From: Lachnospiraceae bacterium
GTDB lineage: Bacteria > Bacillota > Clostridia > Lachnospirales > Lachnospiraceae
Assembly: GCA_017444015.1 (NCBI GenBank)
Contig: JAFSXN010000065.1
Coordinates: forward strand, 20,382-84,381
DNA: 64,000 nt
Direction of reading: 5' to 3'
A program made the translations under genes and the position numbers. The notes beneath the pieces are model-generated. The model made no database searches. It was not told the DNA's origin and saw only the letters and a list, made by a program, of their open reading frames with translations. Positions 25,665 through 33,726 of this stretch are shown in pieces; position 1 is the stretch's first letter; the number at the start of each line of letters is the position of its first letter.

Positions 25665-27386
25665 TCAGGTCTTGTCCTCCGGATATCCTTCCAGATAGTG
25701 TACCCGGCAATCCTTACGGAAAAAGGAGATCCCATAGCGGCCTATAGTGCCATAACCCTCATCCATCAGGGCCTCCGTATAATGCAGGTCCGTAATCTGC
25801 TTTAAGGCTTCGTCGGCAGCGATATCCATATCCTCCGCCGTCACAGTTCTCTGCCCATTTTTTGGTTTTACTGCCTTTATTTCGATCACAAAAGCCCGGT
25901 CAAATACGCTCACCGGCAATACCAGAAGATCGCTCCTCCCATCTCCGGCTTCCCGGTTGGAACGCACGGCAAAATCCTGTGCCCCAACAAAGAGACCGGA
26001 CATAAAGCCGTTGTAGAAAGCCTCTTTGTTGTCGAAATAGCTTATAGAGAGCTTGAGCAGCTTATTGATCTCTGTTTCAAAGCCCTTCGCGTCCCCGGAA
26101 AGCATGGCCGTAAACAGGGCGCTGCGGTCACTTTTCTTTACGATTTCATTATCAAACCAGTTAATGATCTTCTGACTGTAGATGTATTCGACCTCTGCAT
26201 TTGGTATCGTAAGCGTAGCGTAACTTGTTTTCTTTACTTCCTCATAGCGCTCGCCTATCGACTTTAAATACCCGGTGAAGTACATAAAGTTCCAAAGATT
26301 ATCCTGATCTTTATAGATTTCTCCGTAAGTGATATCCTCATGAATGGGCTTCTCGATGCTGCCGCCTGCAATCAGCCGCTCGATTTCTCCTTTGGTAACA
26401 CCGTCCGCGCGTTCCACCAGATCCTTTACGATGGAATTCGAACTTGTATTGGCCCAGTAGGATTCCGGAAACCGGTCGTGATTGTTCTTATGCTGGCGTA
26501 CATATTCAATAGTACTCCAGGGATTATAGACATTCTTGCCTCCGAAGATATAGCCGTTATACCAGTCCCTGACCTCCTCATATTTATCCGCTAACCCGTA
26601 GTATTCTAACATCGCGTATACTTCTTCATCGGTAAAGCCGAAATACTCTCCGTAGTCGGATGAGCGGATGGAGTTGATCGAGAGATTGTTCAGACCCGTA
26701 AATATGGATTCCTTCGAGATCCTTAAGCACCCCGTGATCACCGCAAATTCCAGACATTCATTGGTTTTAAGCGTATTTTCAAACAGGCTGCGGATAAAAC
26801 TCACCATATGATCATAATAGCCATCGTAAAAGGAGCTCTCTAACGGCACATCATACTCGTCAATCAGAATAATGGTATTCTTTCCCGAAGCCTTCTTTAA
26901 ACATTGACAAAGGAATTTTATACTCTCCGCATATTCCTCCGGCTCAGCCATCCAACCCTTGAATCGTTCGAATTTCTCCGCCTCTTTTTCATCCAGCAAA
27001 CCACTTTTAAGCACATCCGAATGCCGGTCAAACTCTCTGGCGATCTCGTTTCGTAACGCCGAAAAAGCCCGTTTCTCATCCCCGGTCTTCGCGCTTTTTA
27101 ATGTTAAAAAGATCACCGGGTACTTTCCCATCATAGAGGTATATTTCTCCCCTGCCTCCAGGATCTTAAGTCCTTGAAACATCGCCGGATCGCGCCCCTC
27201 CTCAAAGAAGCAGCGCAGCATATCCAGGGTCAGCGTCTTACCGAAGCGCCTGGGGCGGGTAAAAAGATTGACTTCACCATGGTTATCGATCAGCTCCTTT
27301 ATTAACGGGGTCTTATCAACATAGTAATAATCATTCTTTATCAGCTTTTCAAAAAATTCGATCCCTACGGGTAAAGGCTTAAACAT
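25665..27386 (-). CDS. AAA-ATPase-like protein with PD-(D/E)XK nuclease-like C terminus
   Basis: 573 residues. The N-terminal half is the AAA-ATPase_like family (old DUF1703) with YYVDKTPLIKELI, FTRPRRFGKT near 45 and Walker B IILIDEYDVPLE near 170. The C-terminal half has a PD-(D/E)XK-type core: GDGRSDLLV followed by AFVIEIKAV near 510. Function is unproven; members are abundant, often multicopy and fast-decaying in gut anaerobes. AGGAGG precedes the ATG. This is the only intact copy of the family in the window. Confidence 0.85.
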   Translation of the reverse strand: MFKPLPVGIEFFEKLIKNDYYYVDKTPLIKELIDNHGEVNLFTRPRRFGKTLTLDMLRCFFEEGRDPAMFQGLKILEAGEKYTSMMGKYPVIFLTLKSAKTGDEKRAFSALRNEIAREFDRHSDVLKSGLLDEKEAEKFERFKGWMAEPEEYAESIKFLCQCLKKASGKNTIILIDEYDVPLESSFYDGYYDHMVSFIRSLFENTLKTNECLEFAVITGCLRISKESIFTGLNNLSINSIRSSDYGEYFGFTDEEVYAMLEYYGLADKYEEVRDWYNGYIFGGKNVYNPWSTIEYVRQHKNNHDRFPESYWANTSSNSIVKDLVERADGVTKGEIERLIAGGSIEKPIHEDITYGEIYKDQDNLWNFMYFTGYLKSIGERYEEVKKTSYATLTIPNAEVEYIYSQKIINWFDNEIVKKSDRSALFTAMLSGDAKGFETEINKLLKLSISYFDNKEAFYNGFMSGLFVGAQDFAVRSNREAGDGRSDLLVLPVSVFDRAFVIEIKAVKPKNGQRTVTAEDMDIAADEALKQITDLHYTEALMDEGYGTIGRYGISFFRKDCRVHYLEGYPEDKT

Positions 27387-27580
27387 ACATACCTCCTAAA
27401 ATAAAAGGCGTCCGACTTCCCGGCAAGCTTATTTCGCCTGTCAGCCATACAAAAAACCGCAGCTGTCCGGTTCTCCCAGACAGCTACGATTATACTATAA
27501 ATAGCAAACCCCCGCAAGAAGCGCCAAAAGCTTGTTTCGGTCTGTGTCGGTCAGGATTTAGTGACCCGGAGGATCAGACT
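27387..27580. promoter_or_regulatory. Promoter-like and terminator-like signals upstream of the AAA-ATPase gene
   Basis: On the minus strand: -35 TTGCGG (27512-27517), 17 bp, -10 TATAAT (27489-27494). Right after it comes a 9-bp hairpin (27459-27487, arms GTAGCTGTC/GACAGCTGC) with six T (27451-27456). The likely start point falls within the hairpin's first arm, so attenuation is not certain. The hairpin may simply terminate upstream transcription. Confidence 0.45.
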
Positions 27581-27880
27581 CTATCTCTGCAGGAACTCGC
27601 CCATACTCCCGGCCCGTATGCTAAACTTTGCCGTCTTGCTGCCGACCGCCGTATCTCCCTTTCCGGTCACAAAGATAATCGCGCTTCCCTTCTCTACGTT
27701 GTTCAGATATGTCACCGTATAGGCTCTCGGAGGTTTTCTTCGACCGCCCCAACTTGATGTCGATTTTTTCGATTTCAGGTTCTTCAATTCCCCGAATTCA
27801 TCCTCACTGCCTGTACCTTCAGCCTGCGTACTTTCTTTCGCGCCAGCCATAGGTGAAGTTCCCGGACTGACCTTCGTCAT
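27581..27880 (-). pseudogene. Fragment of a cell-surface repeat domain
   Basis: A 99-codon frame whose C-terminal half (AYTVTYLNNVEKGSAII, then VTGKGD and TAKFSI) resembles the beta-sandwich repeats of large clostridial surface proteins. There is no signal peptide or anchor, and the upstream sequence (27880-28051) reads only in broken frames. Most likely a remnant. Confidence 0.4.
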
Positions 27881-28051
27881 GGAGCCAGTAGTCAGTGGAA
27901 TGCTGATCTGGAAATATTCCTTTGTCTTTCCGCCGCCATTCCGTCACTTCAATGCCATTGGCACTCTTATCAATACCCTTCGTGTCATCCTGCGCGCCAC
28001 TACATCTCATTCCTTCGCCGCAATGTCGGTGGCGCAAAAAATCACTCTCCA

Positions 28052-28387
28052 TTAATCTCCCAATGACCACTCCTGCCTCCTCCAGTGAAGTATATATACT
28101 TCAGGCATATCATTCAGCAGCCTTTGGATCGTCCTTGCGCTCATATCAAGCGATTCAGCCATCTGTTTTCTTGTGATTCTCGAATTCTGCCTTATTAGTG
28201 CTTTCAGATGTTCTTTCTGATCATCCAAAGGGTTCAGAGTGCCACTCAGAGTGCCATTGTCACTCTGAACGTTTCTCTGAGTGTTACCCTTGGTCCGGCT
28301 GTCTCCCCATCCCTCGCCGCAATGCCGATAAAACCGGACGGTAAATCCATATTCATCCCCGTAAAACTTATGCGATTTTGCCCCTTA
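28052..28387 (-). pseudogene. C-terminal remnant of an ATP-binding or regulatory protein with a winged helix
   Basis: From an in-frame stop near 28388 the minus strand reads KFYGDEYGFTVRFYRHCG, a Gln/Asn/Thr linker, then ITRKQMAESLDMSARTIQRL, which is a helix-turn-helix of the sort that ends AlbA/Schlafen-type ATP-binding proteins. It stops at 28052. The N-terminal domains are missing, so it is a fragment. Confidence 0.55.
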
Positions 28388-28582
28388 CGCTCTGTTTTAT
28401 GTTCAACCCGAGGTCATAACTCTTCCCTGCGCAAACGCCTATACATTATTTGCCCTTTTTTGAAGTTACTTGCGTTATTAGTCCCTTTTTGCAATAATGA
28501 ATTCTGAAAAATCATCTTCGCGCCGTAGCGTGTTGTGATTCAGGTTCCGGCGCTCGTTTTTGTCGAGAGGGATATGGTATAA

Positions 28583-28687
28583 GATTGTTTCTATATCGAC
28601 AAAACAGAACTCATTAAGGAATAGTGGAATAACCGGGATGTCGTTACCCTCATTACCCGCCCCCGGCGCTTTGGAAAAACGCAGTAA
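28583..28687 (+). pseudogene. N-terminal remnant of an AAA-ATPase-like gene
   Basis: Plus-strand frame reads DCFYIDKTELIKE, an amber stop where Trp is expected, WNNRDVV, then TLITRPRRFGKT and a stop. This is the N-terminal signature of the family seen intact at 25665-27386. The rest of the gene is gone and the fragment ends at the tRNA-Leu terminator. Confidence 0.7.
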
Positions 28688-28732
28688 AAAAGAGCCGTCC
28701 AATCGCATAGTTGCGATAAGAACGACTCTTAT
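28686..28732 (-). terminator. tRNA-Leu terminator
   Basis: Long imperfect hairpin on the minus strand (outer arms AAGAGTCGTT and GACGGCTCTT, inner arms ATCGCA/TGCGAT) followed by six T, starting just after the tRNA 3' end. Confidence 0.8.
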
Positions 28733-28739
28733 TTGATCC

Positions 28740-28822
28740 TGCCGGCTGCGGGACTTGAACCCGCACGTAGTCACCTACAACAGATTTTGAGTCTGCCTCG
28801 TCTGCCATTCCGACAAGCCGGC
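28740..28822 (-). tRNA. tRNA-Leu (anticodon CAA)
   Basis: 83 nt. The 7-bp acceptor stem GCCGGCT/AGCCGGC, a 5-bp anticodon stem with loop containing CAA, the long variable arm of a class II tRNA, and the T-loop GGTTCAAGTCC are all present. CCA is not encoded. Confidence 0.96.
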
Positions 28823-28917
28823 CTAGAAAGCCTGGCAACATATCCTTCTGCTTCAGCTCTCCCACAGTTACTAATATTGTACTGTTCAGGACTTTTTGGT
28901 TTCCGAACAGTCACCTA

Positions 28918-28946
28918 ATAGTAACATATTCAAATTTTTATTTCAA
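28918..28946 (-). promoter_or_regulatory. tRNA-Leu promoter
   Basis: -35 TTGAAA (28941-28946), 17 bp, -10 TACTAT (28918-28923), about 95 nt upstream of the tRNA. Repeat copy C begins 9 bp upstream of the -35. Confidence 0.5.
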
Positions 28947-28954
28947 CCTTGATT

Positions 28955-29057
28955 TATACTGGTTAACGTTTTTCATTGCCGATCAATCGGACTCGCAAAC
29001 GCAATTCCAGTACATTCGCTTTATCATAAGCGGCAACTAATTGCGTTCGCGAGTATA
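28955..29057 (+). repeat. MITE-like repeat, copy C
   Basis: 103 bp with consensus ends, flanked by TA on both sides, moderately diverged in the central part. Intergenic, directly upstream of the tRNA-Leu promoter. Confidence 0.92.
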
Positions 29058-29168
29058 AACCGAATTCAGCTGAATGGTTTACATAATTGATTTACATAAA
29101 CGTAAACATCAGTTTGTTTCAATAAATGAGTTTACATAATATATCAACATAACGAACTCTCAGCCGGA

Positions 29169-30446
29169 TTATTTCGCCAGCCCGGCATACTCCGGGAAGC
29201 AATCGAAGGTCGAGAAATAGTCCTTTGGTGTCTCCGCCCTCCGGATCAGTTCAAAGGATCCGTCCTCCTTTAAAAGAATCTCCGCGCATTTTAGCTTCCC
29301 GTTGTAATTGTAGCCCATAGAATAGCCATGCGCGCCGGCATCATGGATAAACAGCAGATCTCCCTTTTCGATCTTCGGCAGCATCCGGTCCACGGCAAAC
29401 TTATCATTGTTTTCACATAACGACCCTGTAACATCATATTTATAATCACAGGGCTCGTCTTCCTTCCCAAGCACCGTGATGTGATGATACGCCCCGTACA
29501 TTGCCGGCCGCATCAGATGGACCGCACAGGCGTCACAGCCGATATATTCCTTATAGATATGCTTTTCATGGATCGCTCTGGTCACTAACGCTCCGTAAGG
29601 TCCCGTTACAAATCGTCCCATCTCGGTATAGATCGCCACATCCCCCATACCTGCCGGTTCTAATATCTCCTTATATTTCTTTTCAACACCTCTCCCGATG
29701 GCAAGGATATCATTCGGCTCCTGCTCCGGCCGGTAAGGGATCCCGACACCACCGGACAGATTGATAAAAGAAATATGTACGTTAAGTGACTCACTTAACT
29801 CCCTTGCCAGCCCAAATAAAATCCCCGCCAGCTCCGGATAGTAGTCATTTGTTACCGTATTACTGGCCAAAAACGCATGGATCCCAAAATGCTTAACCCC
29901 CTTGTCCTTTAAGCGACGAAAGGCCTCCCTGATCTGCTCCTTTGTCATTCCGTACTTGGAATCTCCTGGATTATCCATAATCCCGTTGCTCATCTCAAAC
30001 AACCCGCCCGGATTAAAACGACAGCTCATAGTCTCCGGAAGCTCTCTCCCGCCGAGGATCCCCTCCAGAAAATCAATATGCGTAATATCGTCCAGATTGA
30101 TCGTACCATTCAGACGATACGCGTACTCATATTCCTCCGCCGGGGTGTCATTTGAGGAAAACATGATCCGCTCGCCCGAAAAGCCCAGCTGCTCTGCTAA
30201 CATCAGCTCCGTATAGGAAGAGCAGTCCAGGCCGCAGCCGTTTTCCTTCATGATCTTCAGTAAAAACGGATTCGGATTCGCCTTGACCGCAAAATACTCC
30301 CGAAATCCCCGATTCCAGGCAAACGCCTCGTTGATCGCCGAAAGATTCTGACGGATCCCCTTTTCGTCATAAAGCAGATAGGGTGTCGGGAAAACAGAGG
30401 CGATCTCCTCCGCCTTTTCTTTTGTTACATACGCTGTTTTTTTCAT
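29169..30446 (-). CDS. lysA: Diaminopimelate decarboxylase
   Basis: PLP enzyme making L-lysine from meso-diaminopimelate. 425 residues, alanine-racemase-like barrel with the PLP-lysine motif FAVKANPN near 50, and a C-terminal domain with the substrate-binding pattern SLCENND and HDAGAHGYSMGYNYNGKLK. ATG at 30446 is chosen because GAGGAG lies upstream; the TTG at 30473 is in that leader. Related decarboxylases (for example for carboxynorspermidine) cannot be fully excluded, but the active-site segment fits LysA. Confidence 0.85.
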   Translation of the reverse strand: MKKTAYVTKEKAEEIASVFPTPYLLYDEKGIRQNLSAINEAFAWNRGFREYFAVKANPNPFLLKIMKENGCGLDCSSYTELMLAEQLGFSGERIMFSSNDTPAEEYEYAYRLNGTINLDDITHIDFLEGILGGRELPETMSCRFNPGGLFEMSNGIMDNPGDSKYGMTKEQIREAFRRLKDKGVKHFGIHAFLASNTVTNDYYPELAGILFGLARELSESLNVHISFINLSGGVGIPYRPEQEPNDILAIGRGVEKKYKEILEPAGMGDVAIYTEMGRFVTGPYGALVTRAIHEKHIYKEYIGCDACAVHLMRPAMYGAYHHITVLGKEDEPCDYKYDVTGSLCENNDKFAVDRMLPKIEKGDLLFIHDAGAHGYSMGYNYNGKLKCAEILLKEDGSFELIRRAETPKDYFSTFDCFPEYAGLAK

Positions 30447-30462
30447 AATACTGTTACTCCTC

Positions 30463-31632
30463 TTAATCCACAAACCCCTCCACTCCTCTCTTCGACCCGT
30501 CCGAGGTCAGATTGGAGCTCTCATCGGAGGACTTCGCGATAATATATTGCCCTTTAACGCCCGAATCCTCGTTGCTTGCTTTTTCCGCAACTCCATTCGA
30601 GGCCGTATAGGTATATTTCACAGAACCACCGGCCTTTAAGGTGCCTGTCAGGGTCATGGTCCCGCTTTCCAGACCGTCCTTATAGCTGCCGCTTATGACC
30701 TGTTTCGTCATTCCGCCGGAGGAAACCCTGTCGGCATAATAATTCGCGGTCACGGTGCCGCTGCCGTTAGGCTTGTCATCCTCCCAGCTCCCCTCATAAA
30801 TCGAGGAGCCAAGAGCGGAGCTTTCAGAATAGACCGCCCGGATCCAGGTCCCTTTCCCGCTCCGAAGATCGTTCGAAAACTCACCGTAATAATAGTAGCC
30901 GTCCATATAGGCAGCAACTCCCTTACCGCTCCGTTTTCCGTTCTCGTCACGCTCCCCGTAATAATAGGAGGTACTGCTGCTTACGATCTCGTCCGTCAGC
31001 TCTTCGAATTCCTCGCCCCGGACCATTTCCTTCACGTCGTCGATCTTTCCCGTTTCAAAGCATTCGTAGAGCTTCTGAAGCAGATCATTATGCGCCGCCT
31101 CGATCGCCGCCTTCTCCGCCTCTTCAGCAAGCCTTTCTTCCTCCTCTGCCTGAAGCCTTGCCCGCTCGATCAGGATATTGTCGACGATCGTCTGCATATT
31201 GGGATCCCCGGTTGCCTCGTATCCGCGGTTTAATATCTCAAGCACAGCGTCCTCGTCATTCCTGCCATCGTAAATATTATAAATGCCCCAGAAAGCACTC
31301 TTCAGATCATTTTGATAGACAATGGCGTTTTCAAAGGCTTCGATCGCCTCATCACTATCCCCCAGATCACTTCCGATCTGAAGATATGCGTGTGCGATGC
31401 TTTCCTTGAGCCGGTCATTCTCCGGCTCGAACTCAAGCGCCTCATCATATCGCTCGATCGCCTCTGTATAGTCGCCTGAAGCAAGCGCCTCATTCCCCTT
31501 TTCAACAATAGTCCCGATCTGATTTGCTTCCGAATTATAAACCGAGCTGTAATAAACGACAAACCAGACACCGATCACGATCACGACCCCGCAGATCGCC
31601 TCGATCACCGTCAAAATCGTATTGTTCCTCAT
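30463..31632 (-). CDS. Membrane-anchored TPR and MORN-repeat protein
   Basis: 389 residues. A single N-terminal transmembrane helix (about 8-30) is followed by TPR-like repeats (DYTEAIERYDEALEFEPEN and DEAIEAFENAIVYQND), a Glu/Ala-rich coiled coil (about 165-205), and MORN-type repeats (YYYGERDENGKRSGKG, YYGEFSNDLRSGKG, YEGSWEDDKPNGSG) in the C-terminal half. MORN repeats often bind membranes or partner proteins. Start ATG 31632 follows GGGGAG. Function is unknown. Confidence 0.8.
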   Translation of the reverse strand: MRNNTILTVIEAICGVVIVIGVWFVVYYSSVYNSEANQIGTIVEKGNEALASGDYTEAIERYDEALEFEPENDRLKESIAHAYLQIGSDLGDSDEAIEAFENAIVYQNDLKSAFWGIYNIYDGRNDEDAVLEILNRGYEATGDPNMQTIVDNILIERARLQAEEEERLAEEAEKAAIEAAHNDLLQKLYECFETGKIDDVKEMVRGEEFEELTDEIVSSSTSYYYGERDENGKRSGKGVAAYMDGYYYYGEFSNDLRSGKGTWIRAVYSESSALGSSIYEGSWEDDKPNGSGTVTANYYADRVSSGGMTKQVISGSYKDGLESGTMTLTGTLKAGGSVKYTYTASNGVAEKASNEDSGVKGQYIIAKSSDESSNLTSDGSKRGVEGFVD

Positions 31633-31670
31633 TATACTCTCCCCAAAGCTCGTTTCGGTTCCAAAACCTC

Positions 31671-32345
31671 TTACAGATTTTCGATCTGCCAGTCGATGGG
31701 CTCCAGCCCGTTCTTTTTCAGAAAATCGTTCGTCTGACTGAAATGCCTGCACCCGAAGAATCCACGATAAGCCGATAAGGGACTGGGATGCGGAGCCTTT
31801 AATACCAGCTGCTTCGGATTGTCAAGGCTTGCCCCCTTCGTCTGCGCAGGCCTCCCCCAAAGCAGATAAACGATAGGCCGGTCCTCATTGTTCAGAATCC
31901 GGACCACTGCGTCCGTAAACTCCTCCCACCCCAGATTCTGATGGGAGTTTGCCGCGTGCGCCCGGACCGTCAGCACCGTATTTAAGAGCAGAACCCCCTG
32001 TCTTGCCCATTTTTCCAGATAGCCATTGTTCGGGATATAGCACCCGAGATCATCCTGCAGCTCTTTATAGATATTTTCAAGTGACGGCGGAATCTCTGTG
32101 GGGGGCTTTACCGAAAAGCAGAGCCCGTGCGCCTGTCCCGGTTCGTGATAGGGATCCTGCCCGATAATCACAACCTTTACCGAATGCAGCGGCGTAAAGG
32201 AAAACGCATTGAACAGATCCGCTGAGGGCGGGTAAATCGTTCTGGTCTGATATTCCCGTTTTATGGTCTCATAGAGCTTTCGATAATAGGGCTTTTTAAA
32301 TTCCTCCGAAAGAGACTCCTTCCAATCGTTACTGATTGCTGCCAT
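31671..32345 (-). CDS. ung: Uracil-DNA glycosylase
   Basis: Removes uracil from DNA. 224 residues with the water-activating motif [18 protein letters not shown] near 60 and the DNA-intercalating loop [18 protein letters not shown] near 190, the marks of family 1 UDG. Its start overlaps the end of hisF by 17 nt. Confidence 0.97.
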   Translation of the reverse strand: MAAISNDWKESLSEEFKKPYYRKLYETIKREYQTRTIYPPSADLFNAFSFTPLHSVKVVIIGQDPYHEPGQAHGLCFSVKPPTEIPPSLENIYKELQDDLGCYIPNNGYLEKWARQGVLLLNTVLTVRAHAANSHQNLGWEEFTDAVVRILNNEDRPIVYLLWGRPAQTKGASLDNPKQLVLKAPHPSPLSAYRGFFGCRHFSQTNDFLKKNGLEPIDWQIENL

Positions 32346-33114
32346 GCTCTGTTCTCCTTACGGGAATTCCCTTTTCGTAAAGCGCCTGCTTCAGATCTCC
32401 GATCGCAAGCTCCTTGAAATGAAACAGCGAAGCCGCAAGAGCCGCGTCCGCCTTTCCCTCCGTAAACGCCTCGTAAAAATGCTCGATCGTTCCCGCGCCT
32501 CCGGAGGCAATCACAGGAATATCCACATTCTCCGAAATGATCCTCGTCAGCCTGAGATCATATCCCGCCTTGGTTCCGTCGCAGTCCATACTTGTTAAAA
32601 GGATCTCACCGGCTCCCGCTTTATACGCCTCAATCGCCCACTCCACGGCATCGAGGCCGGTATCGAGCCGCCCGCCGTTTTTGTATACATTCCATCGGTC
32701 TTTAGCGCCCTCTACTCTCCTTGCGTCGATAGCGACTACGACACACTGACTGCCGAATTTCATCGCGGCTTCCGAGATCAGCTCCGGGTGTCCGATAGCT
32801 GCGGAATTGACGGAAACCTTGTCCGCGCCTTCCCGAAGGAGCTTCTTGAAATCCTCCACCGTACGGATCCCGCCGCCTACCGTAAAGGGGATAAAAACCT
32901 GCTCGGCTACCCGACGCACCATATCCACTACTGTATCCCGTTCATCCGAGGAAGCTGTGATGTCCAGAAATACAAGCTCATCCGCCCCTTCTCTGTCATA
33001 GGCGGCGGCGATCTCCACCGGATCACCGGCATCCCGCAGATTGACAAAATTCACACCCTTAACGACCCGTCCGGCGTTCACATCCAGGCAGGGGATAATT
33101 CGTTTCGTATACAT
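32329..33114 (-). CDS. hisF: Imidazole glycerol phosphate synthase subunit HisF
   Basis: Cyclase subunit that uses ammonia from HisH to make imidazole glycerol phosphate and AICAR in histidine synthesis. 261-residue barrel with catalytic Asp in [14 protein letters not shown] and in VVAIDARR, plus the phosphate-binding SGGAGT. It lies 6 nt after hisH. No other his genes are in the window. Confidence 0.97.
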   Translation of the reverse strand: MYTKRIIPCLDVNAGRVVKGVNFVNLRDAGDPVEIAAAYDREGADELVFLDITASSDERDTVVDMVRRVAEQVFIPFTVGGGIRTVEDFKKLLREGADKVSVNSAAIGHPELISEAAMKFGSQCVVVAIDARRVEGAKDRWNVYKNGGRLDTGLDAVEWAIEAYKAGAGEILLTSMDCDGTKAGYDLRLTRIISENVDIPVIASGGAGTIEHFYEAFTEGKADAALAASLFHFKELAIGDLKQALYEKGIPVRRTEHGSNQ

Positions 33115-33120
33115 CTCAAA

Positions 33121-33726
33121 TCAAAGCTCCAGAAAATTCTTAAGGATCCTAAGACCCACCGCGCCGCTTTTTTCAGGATGAAACTGGCAGGCAAACACAT
33201 TTTCCTGCTCCACCGACGCGTCGATCTCTGTATTATAGTCTGTGACTGCCTTGACAATCGTCTTGTCGTCAGCGTCCAGATAGTAGCTGTGTACAAAATA
33301 CACAAAGGCGTTTTCGTCGATCCCCCGAAACAGCCGCCCGTTATTTCGTAAGGTCAGAGAGTTCCATCCCATGTGCGGGATCTTCCGGTATTCTCCTGCC
33401 GGGATCCTCCGGATATGTCCCTTTAATATCCCAATTCCTTCGACACCCGCCGATTCCTCGCTGTCCTCAAACAACAGCTGCAAACCGAGGCAGATCCCAA
33501 GGAACGGGATCTTCTCCTTTACAGCCTTCTTTATGACGGAGACTAACTCCTGATCCCGCAGGCGTTTCATCGCGTCTCCGAAAGCACCGACTCCGGGCAG
33601 GATGATCTTGTCGCAGTTTAAGATCGTCTCCGCGTCTTTTGTCAGGATCTGCCGGTAGCCCAGCTTCTCGACCGCTTTCTCTACGCTTTTAATATTTCCG
33701 GCATCATAATCAATCAAAGCTATCAT
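33121..33726 (-). CDS. hisH: Imidazole glycerol phosphate synthase subunit HisH
   Basis: Glutaminase subunit feeding ammonia to HisF. 201 residues with the nucleophile loop [14 protein letters not shown] and the His-Glu pair in [11 protein letters not shown]. The start overlaps the stop of the Pro-Glu repeat gene by 4 nt (ATGA). Confidence 0.96.
   Translation of the reverse strand: MIALIDYDAGNIKSVEKAVEKLGYRQILTKDAETILNCDKIILPGVGAFGDAMKRLRDQELVSVIKKAVKEKIPFLGICLGLQLLFEDSEESAGVEGIGILKGHIRRIPAGEYRKIPHMGWNSLTLRNNGRLFRGIDENAFVYFVHSYYLDADDKTIVKAVTDYNTEIDASVEQENVFACQFHPEKSGAVGLRILKNFLEL

Larger units (their letters stand above)
28823..29168. other. Intergenic region upstream of tRNA-Leu with repeat copy C and TTTACATAA motifs
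   Basis: 346 bp without a gene. From tRNA side to lysA side: a short hairpin, the tRNA promoter, repeat copy C, then three copies of TTTACATAA within about 70 bp (around 29080, 29093 and 29132). Confidence 0.6.

Noticed and set aside
25027-25710. 227-codon minus-strand frame over the MATE gene end
   Set aside because: Antisense to a clear MATE transporter; the sequence is Gly/Asp-rich and low in hydrophobic residues, typical of a shadow.
27819-28070. 83-codon minus-strand frame overlapping the surface-domain fragment
   Set aside because: Sequence has no recognisable domain and overlaps a better-supported fragment in another frame; probably decayed DNA.
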